The notes under the pieces were generated by a model. It was given only the letters and a program-made list of their open reading frames with translations, ran no database searches and was not told the origin of the DNA. DNA of 11,323 bases from contig DAOUWT010000067.1 of assembly GCA_030666985.1 (NCBI GenBank), forward strand, positions 1-11,323. Reading direction: 5' to 3'. The stretch is from Chloroflexota bacterium (GTDB lineage: Bacteria > Chloroflexota > Anaerolineae > Anaerolineales > UBA11858). Numbering within the stretch: the first letter of the stretch is position 1; each line of letters starts with the position of its first letter. A program made the translations under genes and the position numbers. Shown in pieces: positions 1 through 6,444 of the stretch.

Positions 1-202
1 ACGCGCGTGTTTTGTGTATGGGAGAAAAAGAATGGAGGGGAGATAAAAAAAAATTTTATGGGGTTGTGTTTTCATTCACCCCCCCCCGCCAATAACCCGC
101 CGATAAATCTCCGTTAAACTGCCGATAAAAGCGTCACACACGCTTGGTTTGTAATTGTGAAACAGCAGGTGCATTGCACTCCGTATTTGAGTGCGTTGCA
201 CC
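1..202. other. Non-coding stretch with homopolymer runs and a hairpin
   Basis: I see no credible gene here. The stretch has a run of nine A (45-53) and a run of nine C (79-87). It also has a partly repeated phrase around CCGCCGATAAA / CTGCCGATAAAA (98-130). A hairpin follows: arm 168-181 (GGTGCATTGCACTC) pairs with arm 189-202 (GAGTGCGTTGCACC) around a 7-nt loop, with 13 of 14 positions pairing if one G-U is allowed. The hairpin abuts the palindromic element starting at 203. The open reading frame on the minus strand here is made of repeat sequence. Confidence 0.55.
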
Positions 203-339
203 GTAGTTGCTCAAAATCATGATGGTAGAACTGCATTGCAGTTGGGAAAGTGCGTTGCAGTTCGGCCTCCATGGGCAGACTCGTGGTGCAACGCATCCAA
301 AAGCAGATGCAATGCACTACTAACATTTTGAGCAATTAC
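203..339. repeat. MITE-like palindromic element, copy 1
   Basis: The ends are inverted repeats: GTAGTTGCTCAAAAT (203-217) and ATTTTGAGCAATTAC (325-339) match at 14 of 15 positions, 11 of them contiguous at the inner side. The interior contains further palindromes built on TGCATTGCA / TGCGTTGCA / TGCAACGCA words, for example GTGGTGCAACGCATC pairing with GATGCAATGCACTAC. The flanks are GTTGCACC (195-202) and GTTGCAAC (340-347), a possible 8-bp target duplication with one mismatch, although the same word recurs in the hairpins. A second copy in the same orientation lies at 1192-1347. It carries no transposase gene, so it would be non-autonomous. Confidence 0.7.
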
Positions 340-370
340 GTTGCAACTGTGGAATCGACCACCCCGACCA

Positions 371-1117
371 CTACGGACAGGTGAAAATGACCGTATGCTC
401 TGATTCCTCTGTCAGTCTCTTAGTGACAGGACCAGCAAGCACATCTTCCCCGTCAAATTCGATACCTTCTGCTTCGGTATCAATGGGGATTGTGATTGGG
501 CCCAAACGAAGTTCCAGGTTGCCCGAGTCTACCATTTCCATCGTGATATTCAGGGGCAAGCGGGGGACTTCAAGGGTTTCTTTTTGATCGGTGTCTATAG
601 AATCGGGAATGTTACCAACCGTGCTTTCAAAAGCCACTCGTACAGAGAGGGGAATTTCTTCTCCCAGGGGGATTTCAGAACATCCTTCGTTGTGGATGGT
701 GATTTCAATGGGGAATTTGCTAACCCCAACGACCACGCCTACAATAACCGCGGTAACGATGAGTGTGGCAATGGCCACGGAAGAGAGCGTCAGACCTACA
801 GCCATTCCGGCAAGCGTTTTCTCAATTTCGGCGGTTAATATCTTGCAGGCAGCCCTGATCCCCGCCCGCGTGGAGTCTTGTAGTTTTGCGGCCAGTTTTA
901 ACCCTTTGCGCTCTTCTTCATCGAAGACGTCGTCATACTCGACAAGCAGATTCTCCAATTGCTCAACGCGTTCTAACCACTTGTTGACGGAATCAAACTT
1001 CTTGCAAAGACCACGCAGGCGTTTGAGAAAAGCCAGCAGGGCTTTTTTGGCTTGTTTTTTTCGTTTACGATGTTCTTTTTTGTCTTTTTTATCAGTGGGG
1101 GGCTTTTGTTTGGTCAT
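371..1117 (-). CDS. Orphan membrane protein: basic coiled-coil N-terminus, one membrane segment, beta-rich outer domain
   Basis: Unrecognised 248-aa protein. Residues 1-40 are very rich in Lys/Arg, and 40-100 look helical and charged, probably coiled coil. Residues about 102-133 form one long hydrophobic helix. Residues 134-248 are strand-rich with few basic residues, starting FPIEITIHNEGC, and contain Cys146 and Cys247. By the positive-inside rule the N-terminus is cytoplasmic and the C-terminal domain extracytoplasmic. The start at 1117 is preferred over an upstream in-frame ATG at 1147 because AAGGAGAG lies at the right distance before it. A short palindrome TGCCCTCGGGCA (1135-1146) sits just upstream of the ribosome-binding site. 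The gene is alone between two direct copies of a MITE-like element, which may mean it was carried in with them. It could be an envelope-anchored scaffold; no enzymatic motif is visible. Confidence 0.75.
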   Translation of the reverse strand: MTKQKPPTDKKDKKEHRKRKKQAKKALLAFLKRLRGLCKKFDSVNKWLERVEQLENLLVEYDDVFDEEERKGLKLAAKLQDSTRAGIRAACKILTAEIEKTLAGMAVGLTLSSVAIATLIVTAVIVGVVVGVSKFPIEITIHNEGCSEIPLGEEIPLSVRVAFESTVGNIPDSIDTDQKETLEVPRLPLNITMEMVDSGNLELRLGPITIPIDTEAEGIEFDGEDVLAGPVTKRLTEESEHTVIFTCP

Positions 1118-1191
1118 ATTTTGTTCTCTCCTTATGCCCTCGGGCACGGAACCAAAAACTCAGACGATTTCTCCCGAACGAGATTGTTTTC

Positions 1192-1347
1192 GTAATTGCT
1201 CAAAATCATGGTTGCGGAGCAGAACTGCATTTCACTTGGAATGAAATGGAAAGTGCTTTGCAGTTCGGGTTGTGCAAAGGGTGCTGGGTGGACGTGTGGT
1301 GCAACGCATCCAAAAGCGGATGCAGTGCACCATTAACATTGTAGCAT
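1192..1347. repeat. MITE-like palindromic element, copy 2
   Basis: Same orientation as the element at 203-339. It shares GTAATTGCTCAAAATCATG at its left end, the central AGTGCNTTGCAGTTCGG, and the right-half GTGGTGCAACGCATCCAAAAGC followed by GGATGCAGTGCACCATTAACATT. It differs by an insertion of about 20 bp in the middle, and its right terminal inverted repeat is worn (ACATTGTAGCAT instead of ACATTTTGAGCAAT). It fills most of the spacer between mvaD and the start of the orphan membrane protein gene, so promoter elements of that gene would be in or next to it. Confidence 0.68.
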
Positions 1348-1368
1348 GAAAGTCTGGTTTCAGTTCAT

Positions 1369-2343
1369 TTATGGAAGAATGCGAGCCGGCCCGCCCGGGA
1401 CAGCGACCAAAACATCCTTGACCCCCTGAATTTTCCGCAGACGCCTCTCCACTTCTGCGGCGTAAGATTGCTCGGTGAGAACATGAACGTTAGGCCCGGC
1501 GTCTATGGTGTAGCAGGCGGGGATTCCCTGTCCCCGCCAACGCTGAACGGCATGCATGATGGCAATGGTGGGGGGATGCCAGTAGAGAAGCGGGGGAGTA
1601 GAAGTCATCATCACAGCGTGCATGAGATTGGAATCCAATTCCACCACTTCGGCCAAAGCGGCAAAGACGCGCTGTTGGATTGCTGCGCGGCATTTTTCCA
1701 ATCGCTGGGGAGCGGCATCTACACGGGCCTGCTGGAGGGGACTGGTGGAGGCTAAGGCGTGTCCCTGGGTGGAGCCGGTGGCCTTATGCTCTGCGCTGAC
1801 TACGGCGATGCAATCTGCCAAATCCCAGTGGTCGGGCGGAGCAATGGAAACAGCGTAAGAATCTTCGTGGCCGGTGCCTGGATGCCACTCCACGAACCCG
1901 GCCGGGACGGAGCGGCAGGCTGACCCTGAGCCTGTCCGCGCCAGGCGGGAGAGGTCGCGTTCGGGGAGGTCTAACCCCGCCGCCGCGCTGGCCGCCACGC
2001 TGAGGGCCGCAAATGCCGCCGCCGAGGAGGCTATCCCCGCCCCCATGGGGAAATTGTTTTCGCTGACGACTGAGGCAAAATGCTCTATCCCGCCCAGGGT
2101 GCGCACACGCTCCAACAGGAGGCGCACACGTTCCAGCCCGGGACCGCCCTGGGGTTGACCGTTCAGGGTTAGAGTATCCCCCCCCAGGGTCGAGTCAAAC
2201 GTCACCCGCGTGCGGGTATTTAAATCCCCCAGATTCATGGAGATGGACCCGCTGACGGGCAGGCGTAAATCTGCATCTCGATTTCCCCAGTATTTGATTA
2301 AGGCAATGTTGGCATGGGCTGAGGCTGTGGCGGTTGATGACAT
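1369..2343 (-). CDS. mvaD: Diphosphomevalonate decarboxylase (GHMP kinase superfamily)
   Basis: Converts mevalonate 5-diphosphate to isopentenyl diphosphate with ATP, the last step of the mevalonate route to isoprenoids such as quinone tails and the undecaprenyl carrier. The 324-aa length is normal for the family. Visible motifs are ANIALIKYWGNRD (11-23, Lys17), the phosphate-binding loop PMGAGIASSAAAFAAL (99-114), GSGSACRS (138-145, Arg144) and IDAGPNVH (280-287, Asp281). The Lys/Arg/Asp set expected for decarboxylation is therefore complete. I chose the ATG at 2343 because AAAAGGAA precedes it and homology begins immediately; an ORF extension to 2421 has no family similarity. It is last in a minus-strand cluster, 81 bp after the LCP-like gene. 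A phosphomevalonate (monophosphate) decarboxylase, known from some Chloroflexota, cannot be excluded from motifs alone. Confidence 0.92.
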   Translation of the reverse strand: MSSTATASAHANIALIKYWGNRDADLRLPVSGSISMNLGDLNTRTRVTFDSTLGGDTLTLNGQPQGGPGLERVRLLLERVRTLGGIEHFASVVSENNFPMGAGIASSAAAFAALSVAASAAAGLDLPERDLSRLARTGSGSACRSVPAGFVEWHPGTGHEDSYAVSIAPPDHWDLADCIAVVSAEHKATGSTQGHALASTSPLQQARVDAAPQRLEKCRAAIQQRVFAALAEVVELDSNLMHAVMMTSTPPLLYWHPPTIAIMHAVQRWRGQGIPACYTIDAGPNVHVLTEQSYAAEVERRLRKIQGVKDVLVAVPGGPARILP

Positions 2344-2424
2344 GGGATTCCTTTTCTGGTATTTCGGGGGATCTGGCGATCCCCCTCGAGCGTGAGGAAA
2401 TGTTTGCGTATGTGCACGCACCTG

Positions 2425-3189
2425 CTATTTTACCGTTAAGTCAGGCAAAGTGGGAGTTTGGCAGGCTATATTTCCCATGTCTTTCATCGCTCGCCATTCC
2501 TTCTCCCAGAAAGTGTGTGAGATGTCCCCTGTGGAGAGATGGCGGGGAAGGGAAGTGAGAAGTTGGGAAAAGGTGATTGCCTGCGAGGTTGCCTGCGAGG
2601 TTTCTGCGGCCCGGCGGCAAGCTCCCTGCAATAAGTTGGCCTGGTCATGCTGTGCCAAGAGCCGGTTTTGGGAGCGGGAGTGCATTCCGCCTATAACTTG
2701 TATCCCACTTTGCAGGCCTTCGCCGAGGTCTATTCCGCCTAAGAAGTCAATGATTTCTATGGTGGCCCATTGATCAATGATCATGTACCCTTGCCAGGAA
2801 ACATTTCGGTTGGATAGGATTTTGAAGAATTTGGAGGCAGGTTGATTTTCGGCATTTAAAGAGAAAGCAGAGGCCAACTCTTGATCTCGTTCCATTCCGT
2901 TATCGGCTTGGGAAGGCAGCAAAGGGAAAAAGCCGAAGGCTGGTTTTTGGCTTTGAAAATTTATTAGCCAAACTCCTTCCAGATATGGTTTTTTTGTGCT
3001 CAGATCTTCTACCTGAATGACTAATAAGAATTTGTCTTCTTGGTCTGGAAACGTGGTTGAGGTTTTTCCCTGGGAGGCAGAGGCGGGATGGGCCAGAATT
3101 TTTTCTCCTACTTTCATTCCTGTGAAAAGGAAAGCGAGAAAAGCAATTATAGAAAGGATTGTGATAGAGATTGGACCCTTGTTTAGCAT
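2425..3189 (-). CDS. Membrane-anchored, divergent LytR-CpsA-Psr (LCP)-like protein
   Basis: 254 aa with an N-terminal signal anchor (residues about 7-25), so the rest should be extracytoplasmic. LCP proteins transfer undecaprenyl-linked glycopolymers to the cell wall. The resemblance lies in FLLVIQVED (54-62), VWLINFQSQKPAFGFFPLLP (73-92, where LCPs have a strand pair followed by IPRD) and IIDQWATIEIIDFLGGIDL (137-155, matching the LCP pattern of a hydrophobic helix then VDaLGGVDV). The catalytic-site features are missing: the Arg-Asp after IP is replaced by Leu-Leu, and the later D-x-x-R-x-x-RQQ stretch reads DQANLLQ (182-188). It begins 3 bp after the stop of the upstream gene with no good ribosome-binding site, which suggests translational coupling. 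The family call is inferred by eye; at minimum this is an anchored exported protein. Confidence 0.5.
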   Translation of the reverse strand: MLNKGPISITILSIIAFLAFLFTGMKVGEKILAHPASASQGKTSTTFPDQEDKFLLVIQVEDLSTKKPYLEGVWLINFQSQKPAFGFFPLLPSQADNGMERDQELASAFSLNAENQPASKFFKILSNRNVSWQGYMIIDQWATIEIIDFLGGIDLGEGLQSGIQVIGGMHSRSQNRLLAQHDQANLLQGACRRAAETSQATSQAITFSQLLTSLPRHLSTGDISHTFWEKEWRAMKDMGNIACQTPTLPDLTVK

Positions 3190-3192
3190 ATT

Positions 3193-4269
3193 TTAGGGGA
3201 GAGATACTTTGGTAAAAAACTTCGGGGCGAATTTTTCGCGGTGTGTGCTCGGCGGAGGGATTTTGTCACAGTTAATTTGCTGCTGGAGGCTTTGCAAAGC
3301 GGAGCAGGCAAAATCAAAAGAGGTCGTAGTATTTGGCTGATAAGGAGTAAAGAAAGCGGCTCCAACATATACCTGAGAACTCATCCAAAAGTATGCTTCT
3401 CGAAGCCATTGAGTTTGCTGTTCCAGCGTGTTTTGCCCTGGGTCGCTCGATAAATCAGAAGGCCACGAGAAACCGGTGATCCATATTAAACCACATCTAT
3501 GGTCGTTATCTAGCATTACCTGGCGGATTTCTTCGTAGTGGCGGATGACCATCCCCTGGGGAGAATGGCTCTGGCTGGGTTGTCCAATGGGGTGCGGGAG
3601 GCGTAGGCCTATCACTGGCATTTGGGCTGCGGCCTGGGCCTTGTAAAGACCGTGTAAAAAATCTACGTCGTGCATGTCGCTTGGCGCGGATTCTCCTTCT
3701 AGCAACGGCATCAACCCCCCCACGATAATTTCCACATTCAGGGCAGTGGCCTGTAGGACTTTGTGGATATAGTGAAGTAAACTGGCGTAATCTGCGGGAT
3801 TGGGATCACTTCCCCAACCCTGAACGGTGTTCGGCCCCGGGAAAAGCTCCACTGCTTTCAGGGAGTGTGGGTAACGTTCTAGCAAGGTGAGGATCAAGTT
3901 CGTCGTTTCGTGGGGGGAGGGGCCGCTTTCTCCCTTGGCCCAGGGGGGGCAGGCGGTGATGGAGAGCATAACGGCTATGTTTTGCTCTTTGGCGACCTGC
4001 ATCAAGGGGTCTAGTTGCTCCCAGGGGGGAGGCGTGTCTCGTTGGGGCTGGTGATTGTGCCAAACATAGTCCACCGCAATCCAATCAAACCCGGTTTCTG
4101 CGATAATACGGAGAGTGGCATCCAGGGCGGGATACTCCAAAGAGACACGCGCCCCATATCCAAACTGGAACGTGCCGGGTTGGCCGGCTGCAGCCCTCGC
4201 TGCGTTTGTGGGGACGAGAAGTACAATCAAAATCAAAAGCGCTTTGGCTTTAGTAACTATTGATCTCAT
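3193..4269 (-). CDS. Secreted glycosidase-fold protein with both catalytic glutamates replaced
   Basis: 358 aa. Residues 1-27 are a typical signal peptide (basic start, LLILIVLLV core, Ala-rich end). The remainder reads as a TIM barrel of the GH39/GH5-like clan: TGFDWIAVDYVWHNHQPQR (59-77), IAVMLSITACPPWAKG (98-113), AVELFPGPNTVQGWG (139-153) and LIWITGFSWP (261-270). In active relatives the last two read roughly Y-E-I-W-N-E-P-N and I-W-V-T-E-F-G-W. Here the acid/base Glu is Gly145 and the nucleophile Glu is Gly266, so retaining hydrolysis is unlikely. The start at 4269 is supported by AGAGG and by the signal peptide; the longer frame to 4377 overlaps the upstream gene. It lies 8 bp after the 68-aa gene and 3 bp before the LCP-like gene. 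A carbohydrate-binding or scaffold role is an inference. Confidence 0.75.
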   Translation of the reverse strand: MRSIVTKAKALLILIVLLVPTNAARAAAGQPGTFQFGYGARVSLEYPALDATLRIIAETGFDWIAVDYVWHNHQPQRDTPPPWEQLDPLMQVAKEQNIAVMLSITACPPWAKGESGPSPHETTNLILTLLERYPHSLKAVELFPGPNTVQGWGSDPNPADYASLLHYIHKVLQATALNVEIIVGGLMPLLEGESAPSDMHDVDFLHGLYKAQAAAQMPVIGLRLPHPIGQPSQSHSPQGMVIRHYEEIRQVMLDNDHRCGLIWITGFSWPSDLSSDPGQNTLEQQTQWLREAYFWMSSQVYVGAAFFTPYQPNTTTSFDFACSALQSLQQQINCDKIPPPSTHREKFAPKFFTKVSLP

Positions 4270-4277
4270 ACAAACCT

Positions 4278-4484
4278 CTATTGCACCAAGTATTTCAAGG
4301 CTCCCAATAATACTCCTAGAGGAAAGCCAAGTGTGGCCCAGCTTAAAGAGCTTGCCAGTTTCTTCCGGTGCAGCCAAAGCTCTCGCAGATGAGGAATTAT
4401 TGTCTGTACAAATTTAGATTCATCCAGAAGACGAATGTGTGTGTCCCACCAAGTTATTTCGAGATTGTGAAGAACGGTTTTCAT
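4278..4484 (-). CDS. Small tail-anchored membrane protein
   Basis: Unrecognised 68-aa protein. Residues 1-44 are soluble and mixed charge with several Trp and His (ITWWDTHIR at 10-18), and end in a basic patch HRKK (39-42). Residues about 45-67 form one hydrophobic helix (LSWATLGFPLGVLLGALKYLV), so it is probably tail-anchored with the N-terminus in the cytoplasm. The ATG at 4484 is preceded by AAGGATCTCC. Its stop lies 8 bp before the start of the glycosidase-fold gene, so it probably leads that operon. The tandem repeat tract at 4498-4587 is directly upstream and leaves little room for a promoter except inside or beyond the repeat. The helix could be an adaptor for the exported proteins encoded downstream; nothing in the sequence shows this. 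Confidence 0.62.
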   Translation of the reverse strand: MKTVLHNLEITWWDTHIRLLDESKFVQTIIPHLRELWLHRKKLASSLSWATLGFPLGVLLGALKYLVQ

Positions 4485-4497
4485 TGGAGATCCTTAG

Positions 4498-4587
4498 TTG
4501 GATATTGGATATTGGGTATTGGGTAGTGGATATTAGATATTGGATATTGGATGCTGGATGTTGGATGTTGGATGTTGGATATTGGGG
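4498..4587. repeat. Degenerate heptad tandem repeat, TGGATAT family
   Basis: About a dozen near-tandem units of TTGGATA / TTGGGTA / TTGGATG type, spaced mostly 7 nt apart. It begins 14 bp upstream of the 68-aa gene start. The same family reappears downstream of the selenocysteine tRNA (11014-11048). A G-rich stretch (about 4605-4650, GCGTGGGGCGTGGGGCGGGG) follows. Confidence 0.8.
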
Positions 4588-4664
4588 ATTTCGGAATGCG
4601 GATTGCGGGGTGCGAGGCGCGTGGGGCGTGGGGCGGGGAGCGCGGGGCGGGACACCGTAGCCTT

Positions 4665-4802
4665 ATGTCATTGCGAGCCGCTGTTTGCGCGGCGTGGCAA
4701 TCTCCCTGATTTCATAAACTGTCAATACCTGTCTCCAACCACTAATTAGGCTACCGCGTCATCTAGGTGCAAACACCGCGCCCATCTTCCTCGCAGCGAC
4801 AT
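4665..4802. repeat. TGTCATTGCGAG inverted-repeat element, copy 1
   Basis: Begins ATGTCATTGCGAG and ends CTCGCAGCGACAT, terminal inverted repeats of about 13 bp with one mismatch. The interior includes GTGGCAATCTCCCTGATTT and, on the opposite strand, GAGGAAGATGGGCG and AGATGACGCGG. The right part of this copy matches the left part of copy 2 (10648-10797) in reverse complement, so the two copies are in opposite orientation. It occupies the spacer between the two minus-strand clusters and encodes no protein. Confidence 0.8.
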
Positions 4803-4813
4803 GTAGCACCGGG

Positions 4814-5068
4814 TTATTTAGAGGCAGATATTTTTCCGATTTTGCCCTCTTCGCTTATCACCACGCGGACGAGGCGGGTGATGGGCTGCCCGTCGGGGCC
4901 GGTGACTTCTTTGCGATAGATGAACAGGTGTCCGGGAGGAGACTCGCCTGTTTTCTCATCCTTGGGGCGTTTTCTGATTTTCGGCTTGATCCCTTGAAAG
5001 TCTGGGAAGAGTTTGTATATTTTCGCCGAGATTTTTTCCAGGGTTTCTTTTTCAAACGATGTGGTCAT
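4814..5068 (-). CDS. Small basic hypothetical protein downstream of ftsZ
   Basis: Unrecognised 84-aa soluble protein. The first 30 residues are predicted helical (FEKETLEKISAKIYKLFPDF), followed by a very basic stretch IKPKIRKRPKDEK (27-39). A strand-rich C-terminal half follows (HLFIYRKEVTGPDGQPITRLVRVVISEEGKIGKI, from 47) and looks like a small beta-sheet. No signal peptide or membrane segment is seen. The ATG at 5068 has GAGG correctly spaced before it. It follows ftsZ by 58 bp in the same direction, with a long perfect hairpin between them, so it is probably co-transcribed or controlled through that hairpin. The basic segment could bind nucleic acid or an acidic partner; this is inference. 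Confidence 0.68.
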   Translation of the reverse strand: MTTSFEKETLEKISAKIYKLFPDFQGIKPKIRKRPKDEKTGESPPGHLFIYRKEVTGPDGQPITRLVRVVISEEGKIGKISASK

Positions 5069-5080
5069 TTGTATCCTCGC

Positions 5081-5125
5081 TATCTCAGGAACGCGGTTCC
5101 TTTGAGGAACCGCGTTCCTGAGATA
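5081..5125. repeat. Perfect 21-bp inverted repeat between ftsZ and the 84-aa gene
   Basis: Arm 5081-5101 is the exact reverse complement of arm 5105-5125, with only TTG between. Each arm contains AGGAACGCGGTTCCT, itself nearly palindromic. The hairpin starts immediately after the ftsZ stop codon and ends just before the ribosome-binding site of the 84-aa gene. No T-run follows it on either strand, so it is not a standard intrinsic terminator. It may block 3' exonucleases or modulate downstream translation, or be a dispersed repeat. Confidence 0.9.
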
Positions 5126-5126
5126 T

Positions 5127-6281
5127 TTATCTCCCGGCAGAAAGAGTTAATCCACGGCGCATGAAAGCCGGGACGTCCAGGTCGTTACTTCCTACAAGTA
5201 TTTGTGGGAGGCCGCTTGAGCGTAAAGCGTTGGGGGACGCAGCTCCCCGCTCAAGGGGTGCGGGTTGTCTCGTGGGAAGTTTCTTATTTCGTTTCTTTTC
5301 AATAGCCGAGAAGGCATCTTGGAAGGTGATGGCCCCTAAGCCGGTGACGACTAAGTTGGTTTGGACTCGATTCACAAATTCTTCTTTGTTTGTGGTGCCA
5401 AAAATAAGTTCGAGATTCCCTGAAGCCTGCTCTTGTATAAAACTTAAGGCTTCCCCTACCTCACTTAGGGTCAAGTCCTCCCCAGCGGAAAAGTTGACGA
5501 TCATGCCCGAAGCGTTTTCCAAGGAGATGTCTTCCAGAAGGGGATGGTGAAGGGCCTGCTGAATGGCTTTGACGGCTTTGTGCGCTCCGTGTCCTTGCCC
5601 GATGCTCATCAGTGCCCCGCCGCCTAAGCGGATCAGGCGTTCGATATGGGCAAAGTCAACGTTGATTGTGCCAGGCTCCATTATCAGCTCGACAATGCTC
5701 TGCACGGCCTGGCGCAGGACATCATCTGCCAGGTGAAAGGCCTCCAAGAAGGTGGTTTGGCGGGGGACGGCTTGCAAGAGTTTCTCGTTGGGAATGGTGA
5801 TGAGGGTGTCAACGTGGGCTTGGAGTTGGCGCAATCCTTTTGCAGCATTTTTTTTGCGCACCCCGCCCTCGAAGGCAAAGGGTGTGGTGACGACAGCGAT
5901 GGTGAGAATATCCAGTTCTTGGGCAATCTTGGCGGCCACGGAGATGGAGCCTGTCCCCGTCCCGCCTCCCATCCCAGCCGTGAGGAAGACCATATCAGCC
6001 CCTTCTAGGGCCTGGGTAATTTCGCGGCAGCTCTCTTCGGCTGCCTCCCGCCCCACCTCCGGGCGTCCCCCCGCTCCCAGTCCCCTGGTCAGGTGAGGCC
6101 CAAGCTGGATGGTTTCATCTGCCTGACTATGGCTTAGAGCTTGCCTATCTGTGTTGGCGGCAATGAATTCCACTCCGCTCAGGCCGAAATCCAACATGCG
6201 GTCAATGGCGTTGCTTCCGCCGCCTCCTAACCCCATCACTTTGATGGTGGGGAGGAAGGGTATGGCTTGGAAATTGGTCAT
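5127..6281 (-). CDS. ftsZ: FtsZ-type tubulin-like GTPase with His at the catalytic T7 position
   Basis: FtsZ polymerises into the Z ring that drives cell division. This 384-aa protein has MGLGGGGSNA (16-25), AANTD (41-45), the signature GMGGGTGTGS (103-112), FEG-x-x-R (137-142), IPNEKLL (163-169) and T7 loop GTINVDFAHI (204-213). It ends with a DIPAFLRR-like C-terminal peptide, DVPAFMRR (369-376), after a short Pro-rich linker. Nucleotide-binding residues look intact, and Asn207 and Asp209 are kept. The Asp expected at 212, which completes the GTPase site of the neighbouring subunit, is His (codon CAT on the coding strand). GTPase activity may therefore be low or absent. The start at 6281 follows GGGAGAT; the longer frame to 6455 runs through tandem repeats. 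It is not in a dcw cluster here, so it may be a paralogue of a standard FtsZ. Confidence 0.93.
   Translation of the reverse strand: MTNFQAIPFLPTIKVMGLGGGGSNAIDRMLDFGLSGVEFIAANTDRQALSHSQADETIQLGPHLTRGLGAGGRPEVGREAAEESCREITQALEGADMVFLTAGMGGGTGTGSISVAAKIAQELDILTIAVVTTPFAFEGGVRKKNAAKGLRQLQAHVDTLITIPNEKLLQAVPRQTTFLEAFHLADDVLRQAVQSIVELIMEPGTINVDFAHIERLIRLGGGALMSIGQGHGAHKAVKAIQQALHHPLLEDISLENASGMIVNFSAGEDLTLSEVGEALSFIQEQASGNLELIFGTTNKEEFVNRVQTNLVVTGLGAITFQDAFSAIEKKRNKKLPTRQPAPLERGAASPNALRSSGLPQILVGSNDLDVPAFMRRGLTLSAGR
5215..5255. repeat. Palindromic insert in the FtsZ linker coding region
   Basis: CTTGAGCG (5215-5222) and CGCTCAAG (5248-5255) form an outer 8-bp stem. GGGGA (5233-5237) and TCCCC (5244-5248) form an inner stem. 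The segment encodes part of the variable linker (about residues 342-356) between the GTPase body and the C-terminal peptide, a place that can tolerate a repeat insertion in frame. Confidence 0.5.
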
Positions 6282-6309
6282 AAATTTATCTCCCGTGGGT
6301 AGTGTGCAA

Positions 6310-6415
6310 GGGGCAAGAGGCAAGGGGCAAGAGGCAAGGGGCAAGAGGCATGGGGCAAGAGGCATGGGGCAAGGGGCATGGGGCAAGGGGCATGAGGCAA
6401 GGGGCATGGGGCAAG
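6310..6415. repeat. Heptad tandem repeat, GGGGCAA/GAGGCAT family
   Basis: About fifteen uninterrupted 7-nt units alternating GGGGCAA, GAGGCAA, GGGGCAT and GAGGCAT. It lies about 30 bp upstream of the ftsZ start, between the upstream glycosidase-fold gene and ftsZ. It is open in one minus-strand frame, which creates a spurious Cys-Pro-Leu-rich N-terminal extension of FtsZ. Confidence 0.95.
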
Positions 6416-6444
6416 TTACCTCATTGCTCCTCACGCAACACGCA

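Noticed and set aside
114..335. Minus-strand open frame of 73 codons rich in Cys and Met
   Set aside because: It lies almost entirely in the palindromic element and its hairpin; no ribosome-binding site or protein-like pattern.
591..1244. Plus-strand open frame opposite the orphan membrane protein
   Set aside because: Ser/Arg-rich shadow of the minus-strand gene, which has the ribosome-binding site, coiled coil and membrane segment.
5081..5125. Intrinsic terminator after ftsZ
   Set aside because: Strong stem but no T-run on the transcribed strand; kept as an inverted repeat instead.
5646..6008. Plus-strand open frame opposite ftsZ
   Set aside because: Shadow frame of a highly conserved gene, with no ribosome-binding site or family pattern.
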